Shown one piece after another: positions 34,134 to 44,912 of a DNA stretch of 64,000 nucleotides. Source of the DNA: Chenopodium formosanum (Eukaryota > Streptophyta > Magnoliopsida > Caryophyllales > Amaranthaceae); contig CM044877.1 in assembly GCA_024500155.1 (NCBI GenBank), positions 11,227,501 to 11,291,500 of the forward strand, in the 5' to 3' direction. Within the stretch, counting starts at the first letter, position 1; the number at the start of each line of letters is the position of its first letter. A model generated the notes under the pieces. It made no database searches and was not told the DNA's origin. It was given only the letters and a program-made list of their open reading frames with translations. The position numbers and the translations under genes were made by a program.

Positions 34134-35943
34134 CCCTCGTGTCTGTCATGATGAAAACAATCTATCTTTTATTTACTTGTTTATATCAGTAACTTTTGTT
34201 TTTGTTTAACTGTAAATGTTTTGGTTTTTTTAGAACACACAATATCAGTACGTATGGGGTAACTTTAAATGCTATGCTTTTGATGTTATGCTTTTGATGT
34301 GAAAAATATGCATAATTTCAATTGTTTTATTTTGATCTGGTTTAGTTAAATTGATGATGATCATATAATTTCATGATGTGAATTGTTGATGCTATACGTA
34401 GGGAATTTGATATCTCTGAATAGGAGGTATATGGTATGATTCTGGAATTGATGATCATATCTCTGTGTTTGTTCTATTCAGTTTTGTCTGCTTGTAGATT
34501 TTGTTTCAGATTAGTTACCGTATTTGGGTATACTGTGTTGGAATGACATTACCATGTTTGGGTACTCTGTTTCAAGTTGCTAGTAATGGCGCTATTGCCA
34601 TATATATAAAAACTCCCGCCACCTTGTAATAACATTTGATAGTCAATTAACAAGTACCATTTACTCTTGTAAGGATACCACTATTGCACTTTTAAAATCC
34701 AACTAAATGTCTTTAGGGTACCACTACATCAATGAACCTGATCTTAAATATGTTCTTTAAAGTCTAGATCATAAATATGTTCCTTACACTCTAGATTGAT
34801 TATATCTTTATCACTACACATGGCTCTATTTTTACTATATGTGTCCTTTGTTACCTGTAAGGTCAAATTAAGACTCTTTAAAGTAAACCCATTTGCCTAA
34901 ACACTGAGAAGATAAATGTTTTTGTGTAGGTGTGACCTAATTTAAGACTCTTTAAAATGAACCCATGTATCTAATTCCACTTGCCTTTTGTGTAGGTGTG
35001 AGCTAAACGTATCTAATTAATCCAATCCAAGTTGGATTCTTCAACCTTGAACTTCAGGTGTGACCTAAATTTGCCTTTTTGTGTAGGTTAATTAGCCTTT
35101 ATGTGTAAATGGGTATATGCCTTTATGTGTAGGATATACTAATGACATTACTAAGGGTTCTACCAAGTACAAACGATATACTAGTGACACAACAAAGGGA
35201 ATCATGAAACAATTTTAGAGTACCAAAGGGGGTACGAGTAATATATCAAAGGGGGTATAAGTAAGGATGAACCATATATCAAAGGGGGTATAAGTACACA
35301 CGATAAAGGTTTCAAATAGGTAGTAATCATTTCTACACAACTAAGCAATATGTATGCTTTAAAGGGTTATAAGGCTTACTTCCCAACCTGTACTTGTGAT
35401 TGTGATATTACAGTTTGTTTTAAGTACCAGTGAAACTAGTTAGGGTTCCACTACATCATCAGTGGAACCACTGTATGTTACTAAGGGAACCATAAACTAA
35501 TTTCAGGCTACCACAATTTACAATTCCTCCTTCCATTGATATGTTAGTCGCAGAAATCTTGTGTCTAATTTAATTATTAGCCTTAGTTGTAGACTTGTCT
35601 ATATCTAGTTTTAATTGCACTAACCGTAGTTATAGTTCCTCTACATTAATAGAGGAATCATGGTTAGTTCTAACCGAACCCTTCTACACTATATTTGAGG
35701 AAAAAAAAGGAAATTACTTGCCTAAACTGACACATTCATTATGCACATTATCTATTCAAATTAGGGTAATCAAAGACAAATTCATTGGATTTAACGAATT
35801 AGCCTTATTAGTTAATCAAAGACACATTCATAGGATTTCCACTTATTTCTAATTAAATTTTTTTTACATTGATAAGTGAAAGGGATACAACAAGGCTAAT
35901 ATGTTACACACTACAATAGTTTTGACGATTTAGACTTTGCAGT
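34134..35943. other. Spacer inside the MULE, repeat-rich
   Basis: No gene is seen. Short motifs recur loosely: GGGTACCACTACATCA and relatives (34717, 35443), TTTGTGTAGGTGTGA (34922, 34987), and AAAGGGGGTA-AAGTA (about 35227-35300). Confidence 0.4.
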
Positions 35944-36294
35944 TCAATTCTGTGAACCCTTAAAGTACAGTACAAGGCCAACCACCGAAATAGTTAGAGA
36001 CAGCTTCACAATTTTGACCAACAATTGCTCCAATACATCAACCCTATGACATAAATTATGAAATTCACTATTGTTCAGACTCCGAATGAGATCTTCATCC
36101 CGTGCCCATTGCCAGAAATTGCATGATCTACATTTGTAGTACGGCCTCCTGGGGTTAGCTTCCGAAAGGGAAATTCGAAATTCAGTTAAAGCATCCCCTC
36201 CACAATTGCATCTTTTCCCAGCAACCCAAATTATGTCAGTGCTTGAGTTTTGAAATCTGCTTCCCCTACAAACAGATGCAGAATTAGTACTCAT
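35944..36294 (-). CDS. GRF zinc-finger protein with C-terminal membrane segment
   Basis: This is a 116-residue intact frame. A GRF-type zinc finger spans about residues 33-70: CNCGG, then the Arg-Pro-Tyr-Tyr-Lys-Cys core (RRPYYKCRSCNFWQWA). It is followed by a short helical linker and one hydrophobic segment at about 92-110 (VKIVKLSLTISVVGLVLY). Small plant proteins with GRF finger, coiled coil and tail membrane helix are common, often near transposons. GRF fingers bind single-stranded nucleic acid in proteins such as APE2 and topoisomerase III-alpha; that role here is inference. It lies on the same strand as the transposase downstream of a long repeat-filled gap. Confidence 0.75.
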   Translation of the reverse strand: MSTNSASVCRGSRFQNSSTDIIWVAGKRCNCGGDALTEFRISLSEANPRRPYYKCRSCNFWQWARDEDLIRSLNNSEFHNLCHRVDVLEQLLVKIVKLSLTISVVGLVLYFKGSQN

Positions 36295-36846
36295 AATTAG
36301 GCTGAAGTTATGGTTATTGAAGTGTTTATTTCTAAACCCTTTTTTGATAGGCTTTGTTATATTTTTTGTTTTAATTTGTTTTTTGAGAGGGTTTGTTGTT
36401 CTGTTTTTTGTTTTAATTTGTTTTTTGTGAGGGTCACTGAATTGGGTTAGGATGCACTATTTATAGGGCTTTGGAAATCGGTGGTTTTGGCGGAAACCCC
36501 AAAAAAAATCCCGCCCATATGAATGTTTCAAATTTGAACTAAATTTGGGAATCAAACCCTTTGATACGTCACAACGACTAAATGTAACATTCAATCGGAC
36601 GTTTACATTTTTAGGTGGAATTTACCTAATTCCATCTGTATTAATTAATGTACATTTTTAGGTGGAATGATACACTTATTCGCCTCAGTGTGACTAAATT
36701 AAAAGTGAAATTGACATTTAATATAAAAAGTGGAACCTCAACTCATTTTACATAATTAGTCAATGAATATGTTTGAATGACACTAATAGTTGCCTAATAA
36801 TAGAAGTAAGTGCCACTAAAAAACGGGAAACGGTTCTTACATTATA

Positions 36847-38141
36847 CCCTAATTTCGCATCATCAATTATCAAGAGAAACAATTCAAGGGATTATTAAAG
36901 CACGATATGTAACATTCAATAACCCCCACTATAATTACAATAGGTTTCCCTTCAACTACTCACACATGACATTGTTGTAAGGTAATTGTCCTTTACAACC
37001 CTCCTTTACAACCCCATATCGATCATATTGATGATCACCTCTTAAACGTGCTAATGCTTTTTTTGAGTAAGGTGCTAATGCTTTTTTTGAATCAAATACA
37101 ATGACATATAAAGGTGCTAATGCTTTTTTGAGTAATATAGGGTGTGATTAATAAAGAGATCATTTTATCCCTTTTAATTCGGGTGTTATTCAACTAAGTC
37201 CACTTAGTAGCTGTTTTACAATCTCAATGGTACCCTTCGATACCTAGCTGGTACCCTAGAATGTAATTTACGTCAGTGAAAAATTTGGTGTAGATAATAG
37301 TTGTTTCTTATTATGACTGGTGAAGTTTATCCGTTTGGTAATACCCTAGAATTGAAGTTGGCCATTTTTGTCCAATTACACACATGTATGTAGTTACAAC
37401 ACCAAAATGAAGGAGGTTAAAGGCTATAGGTTCAATTTGTATTAACAATCACAGTTATAATGATTCAACTGTGAAGTTAACAATTGCAATACCGTAATTT
37501 TGCATCATCAATTATCGTTAATAAAGAGAAACAATTCAAGGGATTATTAAAGCATGATATGTAACATTCAATAACCCCCACTACAATTACAATAGGTTTC
37601 CCTTCAACTACTCACACTTGACATTGGTGTAAGGTAATTGTCCTTTACAACCCTCCTTTACAACCCCATATCGATCATATTGATGATAACCTCTTAAACG
37701 TGCTAATGATTTTTTTGAGTAAGGTGCTAACGCTTTTTTGGAATCAAATAAAATGACATATAAAGGTGCTAATGCTTTTTTGAGTAATAGAGGGTGTGAT
37801 TAGTAAGGAGATCATTTTATCCCTTTTAATTCGGGTGTTATTCAACTAAGTCCACTTAGTAGTTGTTTTACAATCTCAGTGGTACCCTTCGATACCTAGC
37901 TGGTACCCTAGCATGTAATTTACGTCAGTGAAACATTTGGTGTAGATAATAGTTGTTTCTTATTATGACTGGTGCAGTTTATCCGTTTGGTGGTACCCTA
38001 GAATTGAAGTTGGCCATTTTTGTCCAATTACGCACATGTATGTAGTTACAACATTAAAATGAAGGAGGTTAAAGGCTATAGGTTCAATGTGTATTAACAA
38101 TCACAGTTATAATGATTCAACTGTGAAGTTAACAATTGCAA
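36847..38141. repeat. Tandem duplication, unit about 645 bp
   Basis: Copy one 36847-37489 and copy two 37490-38141 are nearly identical. Shared phrases include GAGAAACAATTCAAGGGATTA, GGTACCCTTCGATACCTAGC and ATTATGACTGGTG-AGTTTATC. A few point differences and a small insertion (GTTAATA at about 37517) separate them. Confidence 0.85.
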
Positions 38142-38210
38142 ATCAGAAGAAATGAATTACAGGAATTAGTCTTAGAGACAGAAATGAAACAACACCGTAT
38201 TCATAATGAC

Positions 38211-38490
38211 AGTCAAACTAAACGTCTGGGATTCGGTCAAACAAAACTAAATAGTATATCACATTGAATTAGAGACTAAGGTAAACAGTCAAAGTCAAAA
38301 TAAAAGGGAATCTAACAACACACACAACACAAAAGAATCAAACTAAACGTCTGGATTCGGTCAAACATAACTAAATAGTAAATTACATTGAATTAGAGAA
38401 TAAGGTAAACAGTCAAAATAAACGGGAATCAAACCACACACACAACACACATGAATCAAACTAAACGTCTGGATTCGGTCAAACAAAACT
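38211..38490. repeat. Tandem repeat of about 120 bp, 2.3 copies
   Basis: Units start at 38211, about 38337 and about 38455 with TCAAACTAAACGTCTGG-ATTC. They contain ATTGAATTAGAGA-TAAGG and an ACACACACAACAC tract. Confidence 0.8.
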
Positions 38491-38548
38491 TTAACACTTT
38501 CTATCTACTAAATCCCCCCCTTTTCATTTCTAAACCCCTACACCCTTC

Positions 38549-38815
38549 ATATGTTCAGTGTAGCCTTTGAAATGTTCAGTGGTATCCTTTCATGTCTACT
38601 AGTTCCATCCTTTTCTTCACTGAAAATTAACTTCTATGTGTTCAGTGGTACCCTTTAATTCTTTTAGTGGTACCATTTAATTTGTTCACTGATACCCTTT
38701 AATTTGTTCAGTGATACCCTTTAATTTGTTCAGTGATACCCTTTAGCTTGTTCAGTGATACTTTTTATTTTGTTCGGTGATACCCTTTACTTTGTTCAGT
38801 GGTACCCTTTATCCA
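38549..38815. repeat. Minisatellite, TTGTTCAGTGATACCCTTTA type
   Basis: About ten degenerate units of 21-25 bp built on GTTCAGTG(A/G)TACCCTTT. Single GGTACCCT words of the same kind occur in the duplicated block upstream. Confidence 0.85.
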
Positions 38816-39075
38816 ATCTTTTCACTTGTTATATGTCAACGTACACAATACAGGTTGGATACCATATGCTTTGATGCAAAATACTAGCAACTAAATTCAA
38901 CCCACAACATTGAATTAGGTACAACATTGAATTAGGTACAATCCTTTTTTAATCGTGGGTTCAGTGTCGAAAAGAAAGCCCCAAATTCTGTTACAGTACA
39001 TTGGTCAGATTATCACTAACTACACCACACTACTAATACGGTTAGGCAAAGTACTGACACTAATTGATTCTAATT

Positions 39076-42000
39076 CTAACTTCTACGTGATGCAGTTGGA
39101 GTGGGTGGTGGAGTAGCGGGTGGCCTGGTACGTGGCAGTATTGGAACGAACCCTCCTTGCCTGGATGCAGCTGATGCAGGAGACATAGGGCTTCTCCACC
39201 CGCGAACTGGGATCGGATAAGGAACATTGGCAATTGGAAAATGTGAATAAGGAAGGTACCCAACCAGCTGGGAAGAAATCTGGGAACCATGAAATTGGTG
39301 AACACCACCACCAACAGAGGTAAAGTACCCAATTGACCCATCCATATCCACCATCTGAATACCTCCAGCAGAATGTGGGTTGTATTGATAATGAGCATGG
39401 TGCTGAAACATATTGGACGGAGTTGCCTGCATACATATCGTGGCAAAAGTAAAGTAATATTTTTAATTCTAATAAAAAATGGATAAATAATAACAACAGA
39501 GTCAGAACAAATTACCTGGGGCATTGTTGATGAACTCGGAGTAGTAAAGCCTGCCTGTGAATCTGTTTTCTTTTTTGCTTCAGACTTTTTGGCAGCCTTT
39601 CTTGGTTTCTCAAGGCACGACTTATACCTTGAATCAGTGGTGCGATGAGCAGGCCTCTTAGGAAGTGGAGGATCTTTAGGTATTACTGGAGGATCTTCCT
39701 TTACAGCATTTTGGGGGTCACAACTACCTTGTCTTTGCGTTGAAGGTGTACTATCATTTCCTTTTTCCCTGGCCACAGATGAAGGTGTACCAACTAACCC
39801 CTTTTTGATAACCACTGCGATCTTCTCATCCACTTGCAGTTCCAGAAGCTATAATGCTTGCATTACCACTGTAGTTGATTCAAGGTATGCCGATGCCTTA
39901 GAACACAACGACCCAAACCTGACCATCATTTTATCAAACCTACAGACCTCGGCTGTTTTGTTAGGGTCATGGTAACAAACCTTGAACCGTGTGTGCTTCC
40001 TTATGACATCTTTCCTCCACCTCCGTAATATGTATTTATCAGGGATTTCAAAGAAATTAATCCTCTCGTACACCTTTATCATGTGGCGAAAAATGATGCC
40101 AGCACAATCAAATATCCTACAGTCACAAGACACTTCTTTACTTGAACTATCATACAGAAGCTTATACTCCCTCTTCATCTTTGAAGGTTTCTCCTTCCTA
40201 CAATTTTTAGGTTTATACCAAACTCGATCCTCCACAATGTGTTCAGTCACATTATCAGAAAGTTTGTTTCTATGAATCTCACTAACATACATTACGCGAC
40301 TGCACTCTCTTTGCACCTCCTTGAATTTGGCATCTGTGTAGACCTTCTGGAAGACCAATTCAGATGGAAAGTCACTATACGCTTGTCGAACATACCTCTC
40401 ATTATTGTCATCAGCTCTTTTCTCACTAATAGATCTAACCTCCAAGGCATCAACATACCGCTCTACAAACTCGGACAACAATGTGTGCTTGCTTAGGTAT
40501 CCATCAAAAAACCTATGAATACTCTCAACACGCTGCGTTGTTTTCATGCCAGCCCAAAACAAGTGCTTCAAATAGGCAGGAACCCACATCTTACGCTCCT
40601 CATACAACCCTGTCCATTACCTTGTTGAAATCAGAAGGTCCTCCACATTGGAAACACCCACAAAACACACACAACCAAGTACACACACAGAACAGAACAG
40701 AGAGACCATAACACAGACACTAAAGAACACATACACAATAGAACAAATAGCCCAACAGAACAAAAAAAACCCAGAACACAAACAAAGAGCAACTAACACA
40801 AGCCAATCCAAGCATAGAAATCCATTTACACAAAACTTCCTCCTCACACAAATAGCAAAAACCCAACAGGGGACATACAATAAACAGCAATACCCATCCA
40901 ATTCATTCACATTCAAGGACTTTTATACATAAACAAGAACAAACCTGTTAGCCATTCATCATCTTCTATTTCATGTTTCTTGATCACTGCTTGCCAATTA
41001 CTCTCAAACTCTTCACAATCTAGGCTGTCATAAATTGCATTCTCGAGGTCATCATGCAAAGATGGATAATTAGGGAGCTTGCCCAATTTCTTGCCAAATT
41101 TTTGAGTAATGTGCCAAATGCACCATCGGTGAGTGCTTTCCTTCATGGTCAGCTTCAACGCGTTCCTTATTGTCGGGTCCTGATCAGTAAGAATCCCAAT
41201 GGGCTTTTTCTCGCCCATACACCGCAACCAGTTTGAGAACACCCACTCAAAAGTTTATGAAGTCTCACGGAATACCAGTGCACAACCAAACAAAATTGTT
41301 TGACCATGGTGATTCACCCCAACAAAGTTACAAAATGGTAACTTGTATTCATTCGTAAGGTATGTGGAATCAAAAACAACTACGTCACCAAATTCCTCGT
41401 ACGCGACCCGACTCCTTGCATCTACCCAAAGCACATCTTGTAGGCGCCCCAACTCATCTACACGATACGTGTGGAAAAAATTAGAATTATCATCCACCAT
41501 TCGCTTAAAGTAAGCAAACATGGCCTTTGTATCACCCTCCTCAAATTGCTCCTTTCTTTTTTTCGCCACTTCTTCGTGTAGATCTTGCTGTGTGAATTGC
41601 ATGTTCTCCCTACCATTTCTTTGTCGGGCCATACAGTTAAAAATCTGAGCTACAGGAACTCCAGCTCTCCGATCATTCAACAATTGTTTCACCAAGTGGG
41701 GGTTGTCATTGAGAAACTTCTTCCTAAATTTTGTAATGTTTTTTTACTTGCTTGGAGTAGGATTGTGACCAACATGTTCAAGATGCACCCTCTTAATCAA
41801 CTAGTCACCATCCTTATTCACAATGGCATTCAAATGAACAACACAATCCACTTTTTTGCTTTTCCTTTTGATATGTCTATTTTATATAGTATTTTACCCC
41901 CGTTCCTTGGTCTTAATTAGTAGTGTTTTTGGCCCTTTAGGGCCACTTTTATTACTAATATGTGTTTTCTAGTTTTTTCGTAGTTTTAGTTGAGTTTTGC

Positions 42001-44599
42001 AGGGAATTGCACCTTTGGAGCATTTTCCCGGGATTTTTTATGAAGCGACTACGAGCATTGGAAGAACACGACCACTTTTGGAGCCCAAGGCCGGCTAGAG
42101 CCATCAAGCCGGTGATTAAGGGCTCGGTATTTGGAATACCGAGGTTTGGACCGAGTATTCAAGACCCGAAGAGGAGATCCGGATTGGGCCGAGGAGTCGA
42201 GCCCAATCAGAAGTCTAAAGCCTCGAGGAGCCACAAGGGCCCGATCGGGCAAGCTTAGCTCGATCGGGCAAGAAGCGCAGCAAGCCAAGGACGAGTGGCC
42301 CAAGGCGCGCCCGATCGTGCGAGGGTTAGCACGATCGGGCGGTGCTGTTGAGGAGAATGTGCTAGCAAAAAGGCGCGCCCGATCGGGCGCGTGTTTCTGG
42401 AGAGGTGTTTTTGGCGAGCAATTAGTTTCTAATTAGGAGTTGTTTTTAGTTTTGTTTAAATACGTTTTTGTACGGATTAATTAGGATCGATCTTCTTCTA
42501 CTTCTTCTTCTTCTTTTAATATTTTCTCTTAGTTTTTCTCTCTCTACTTAGACTTCTCTCTCTAAACTCTCTCTCTAAACCTTTGTTATTATTTCTTTGA
42601 TTAATTTCAGATTTATTTTGGTAAAGATTTCTCTTCCCTTAATCTTAGTTATTTATTTTATTCCTTTGATCATGATTTATTTTATTGCTTTGCTTAGTTT
42701 ATATTTAAATATGTGTGAGTAGTTTAATTTCTAGGGTTTATGGGGATCTAATAAATAATATGAAGGGGTAAATTATTGTTGTTGATTATCAATGCTAGGT
42801 TAATTTCCTATTGATTGATTTAACGCTCTGTGACTAGATTAGGCCTATCTTTTATGCATGAATTTGACAATATTGATTCAAGAATCGAGAGATGAGAATT
42901 AATGTTTAGGTCTAGTTTCAATAGGCAAGTTAATTTATAAATGGTTAAGTTAAGATTCGAGAGATGAGATTTAATACCGATAAATTAATTGTGTGATTGT
43001 AATAAGTAGCGAGAGCCCTTTATAATCTGATTAATTGATGCATTGATGATTGACTATTATTGATTGTTGGAATTGCATGATAATTTCTTATTGGATTGTT
43101 TTAATGTTTTACAATTGCGGCTTGTAAAAGTATAGCAATATTAAATTGATGAATCGAGCAGATGTTAATTTGATATTAAAGGCTATTTTCAATACGAACT
43201 TAGATCTAGTAAATTGCGAGAACCTGTTAGATCTATGTTGGTTAATAAATTGCGAGAGCCTGTTAATCATGTTATTTATGCAATGTCAATGATTGATTAC
43301 CCTATTTTACCCCGGAGTATTATTTATTGGTGAACCTATGCCCTAGATCCTTTTATACATTATTTTCTCCATATTCCTACTCTTTTTAGTTTAGTTCTTA
43401 TTCATTCATAAATATTGGTTACTTAAATAATTTAGATTATAATATTTAATTAGGAGTAAAAAGACTTGTTTCCCTGTGGAGATCGACCCTACTTCCCTAT
43501 CTACTTTAGTTAGTGATTTAGGTAATTATTTTTTATTAGGGGATACGACTTTACCCTGTCACCTTTTAATCAACACTTCTTCACAAATCTGAGAATCACT
43601 CACAAAAGTACACCTGGTTTTCTTCCTCTTCCTTCCTGGAAACCCGTATCATTCACAAGTCCATGTCATGTTTCTCTTATCCTTTGCATTCGCACCTTTC
43701 CCTATTGTTGCTCCACTAGACCGAACAACACCAAAACCTTCCTGTTTCCCATAATTCCTAAAGTACTCATCAATTTTTTGCCAACTATCAAACACCATTC
43801 CCACACTTGGAGGGGGAAGTGAAACCTCTACATTCGCAAACTCTTCAATCTCCACACTAATAGCCACATTACTCTGTCCTTTTGTAGGAGTTTTATAGGA
43901 CTCCTCCCCAACATTCACCTTTATTCATTACAATAATTACATTATATGAAGTGAATATAATAATTACTTTGGTCAAAAATAAATATAATAATTACTGCCA
44001 TGATTAATTATAATGATAATTAAATAACAACACCCACAATTCCAACATATTGATTCCATTAAGAAATAAATAATTCCTTATTATAACAACAAACTACCCA
44101 TCCCAAGAACAAACAATCTAAACACCACTATCACAATTGCATGCATACACGCTAATCCACGGATTGAGTAAAAATCAATCACAATGTGCATAAAATCAAG
44201 CCCTAATTGCAAGACCTAATTTCAAAGATTTTAAAAATCACCACCAAAAACTAATACCCACACCAAATTTACAGGTAACAGAAACCAATTTGATATACTT
44301 ACGAACGACATAATAATACAACCCACAGTCGAGAAAGTTACCTCCTTTAGCAATTCTTCAACTGCTGTTGCACGAGCTTCTTCTTCGCCAACAACGTCTT
44401 CATCCTCTGAACCACCCACAATCACGCCTTCCTCCGCTACATTTCCGAAATCAACGACTCGCTCTGCTGGAATAACTATGACTTCCTCCGCAACGACATT
44501 GTTCTCCGCGGCTGCCCAATGTCCCCCTACTAAACCAGATTCAACCTCTATACAATTTTGTAAAAATGGATCATCCAAGATTAACATCTTCCTTGCCAT
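39076..44599 (-). pseudogene. FAR1-type MULE transposase, decayed and split by a solo LTR
   Basis: This is the element's own transposase. Exon 1 (44599-44342, MARKMLILDDPFLQ) is joined by GT/AG to an exon from 43918 with a FAR1 DNA-binding start (PSVGMVFDSWQKIDEYFRNY). The MULE catalytic region follows (VVVFDSTY, then GILTDQDPTIRNA, then HRWCIWHITQ), then a SWIM-type finger and a Pro-rich tail ending at TAG 39076-39078. Introns lie at about 40617-40945 and 39431-39515. At least five in-frame stops interrupt it: 43649-43651 (TGA at a usual Cys), 41801-41803 (TAG at a usual Trp), 41744-41746 (TAA), 41255-41257 (TAA) and 39850-39852 (TAG). The SWIM segment reads CDCRIFDCAGIIFRH, with Phe where the metal-binding Cys of GI-CRH normally stands. 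A solo LTR separates the FAR1 part from the rest. It is not functional. Confidence 0.88.
41869..43561 (+). mobile_element. Solo LTR (Ty3/gypsy-like), nested in the MULE transposase
   Basis: The 1693-bp sequence begins TGATATGTCTATTTTATATA and ends GACTTTACCCTGTCA. It is flanked by a perfect 5-bp repeat CCTTT at 41864-41868 and 43562-43566. The TG...CA ends, the start/end style (CCTGTGGAGATCGACCCTAC near the 3' end) and the lack of internal genes indicate an LTR left by recombination between two LTRs. Orientation follows the typical TGATATGTCTATTTTATAT start and is inferred. The lineage (Tat/Athila-like) is a guess from style. Five CGATCGGGC-type words cluster at about 42240-42390. Confidence 0.85.
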
Positions 44600-44857
44600 T
44601 TCAACTCATAAAGAATTTTACTTTCAGGTTTTGAAATACAGGGGGGAAATATTGAAGTCAAACCACAGGAATGAAGAACAAAACCTAAGTGTGAGAAAGT
44701 CATAAAGAGAGGGTGAGTCAAAAGTTTTTTTCGTCTACGTACACAAGTACAACACGCTTTAACCAAATACCTTCAATTCTCTTTTTTTTTCCCACTTCTT
44801 CTGAACCCGTAATGCTTTATTGGGACCCACCCGTTACTTCCCCACCCCGTTTTTAAT

Positions 44858-44903
44858 GTTATGCATTTCTAAATGCATAAAATTACTCCATTTCTAGTTC
44901 CTC
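44858..44903 (-). repeat. Right TIR of the MULE
   Basis: Inverse partner of 23592-23637. It is followed immediately by TTTTTTTAA (44904-44912), identical to 23583-23591. Confidence 0.8.
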
Positions 44904-44912
44904 TTTTTTTAA

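Larger units (their letters stand above)
36295..39075. other. Repeat-filled non-coding block inside the MULE
   Basis: No gene is seen. It holds a 0.64-kb tandem duplication, a 120-bp tandem repeat and a GTTCAGTGATACCCTTT minisatellite, all annotated separately. Confidence 0.6.
23592..44903. mobile_element. Giant Mutator-like element (21.3 kb) with cargo genes
   Basis: The left terminus (GAGGAATTTTAAAGGGAGGA onwards) and the right terminus on the minus strand (GAGGAACTAGAAATGGAGTA onwards) align at 37 of 46 positions, including ATGCATAAC. The 9-bp sequence TTTTTTTAA sits flush outside both ends (23583-23591 and 44904-44912), the Mutator hallmark length. Inside are a FAR1-type MULE transposase and five further gene-like units, including a ULP1-type protease. 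ULP1-like genes inside MULEs are known from Kaonashi-type elements. The wider set here (GRF protein, coiled-coil protein, two unrecognised genes) and the size are unusual. A 1.69-kb solo LTR is nested inside. Decay of transposase and protease suggests this copy no longer moves by itself. Confidence 0.85.

Noticed and set aside
36295..39075. Possible CRISPR-like array, from regularly spaced repeats
   Set aside because: Units are contiguous degenerate minisatellites with no unique spacers, in a plant nuclear context.
40648..40932. 94-codon plus-strand Thr/Gln/Asn-rich frame
   Set aside because: Lies in the intron of the MULE transposase; low complexity, and a minus-strand shadow exists as well.
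41962..42436. Open frames in the solo LTR
   Set aside because: Non-coding LTR; frames arise from the GC-rich CGATCGGGC cluster.
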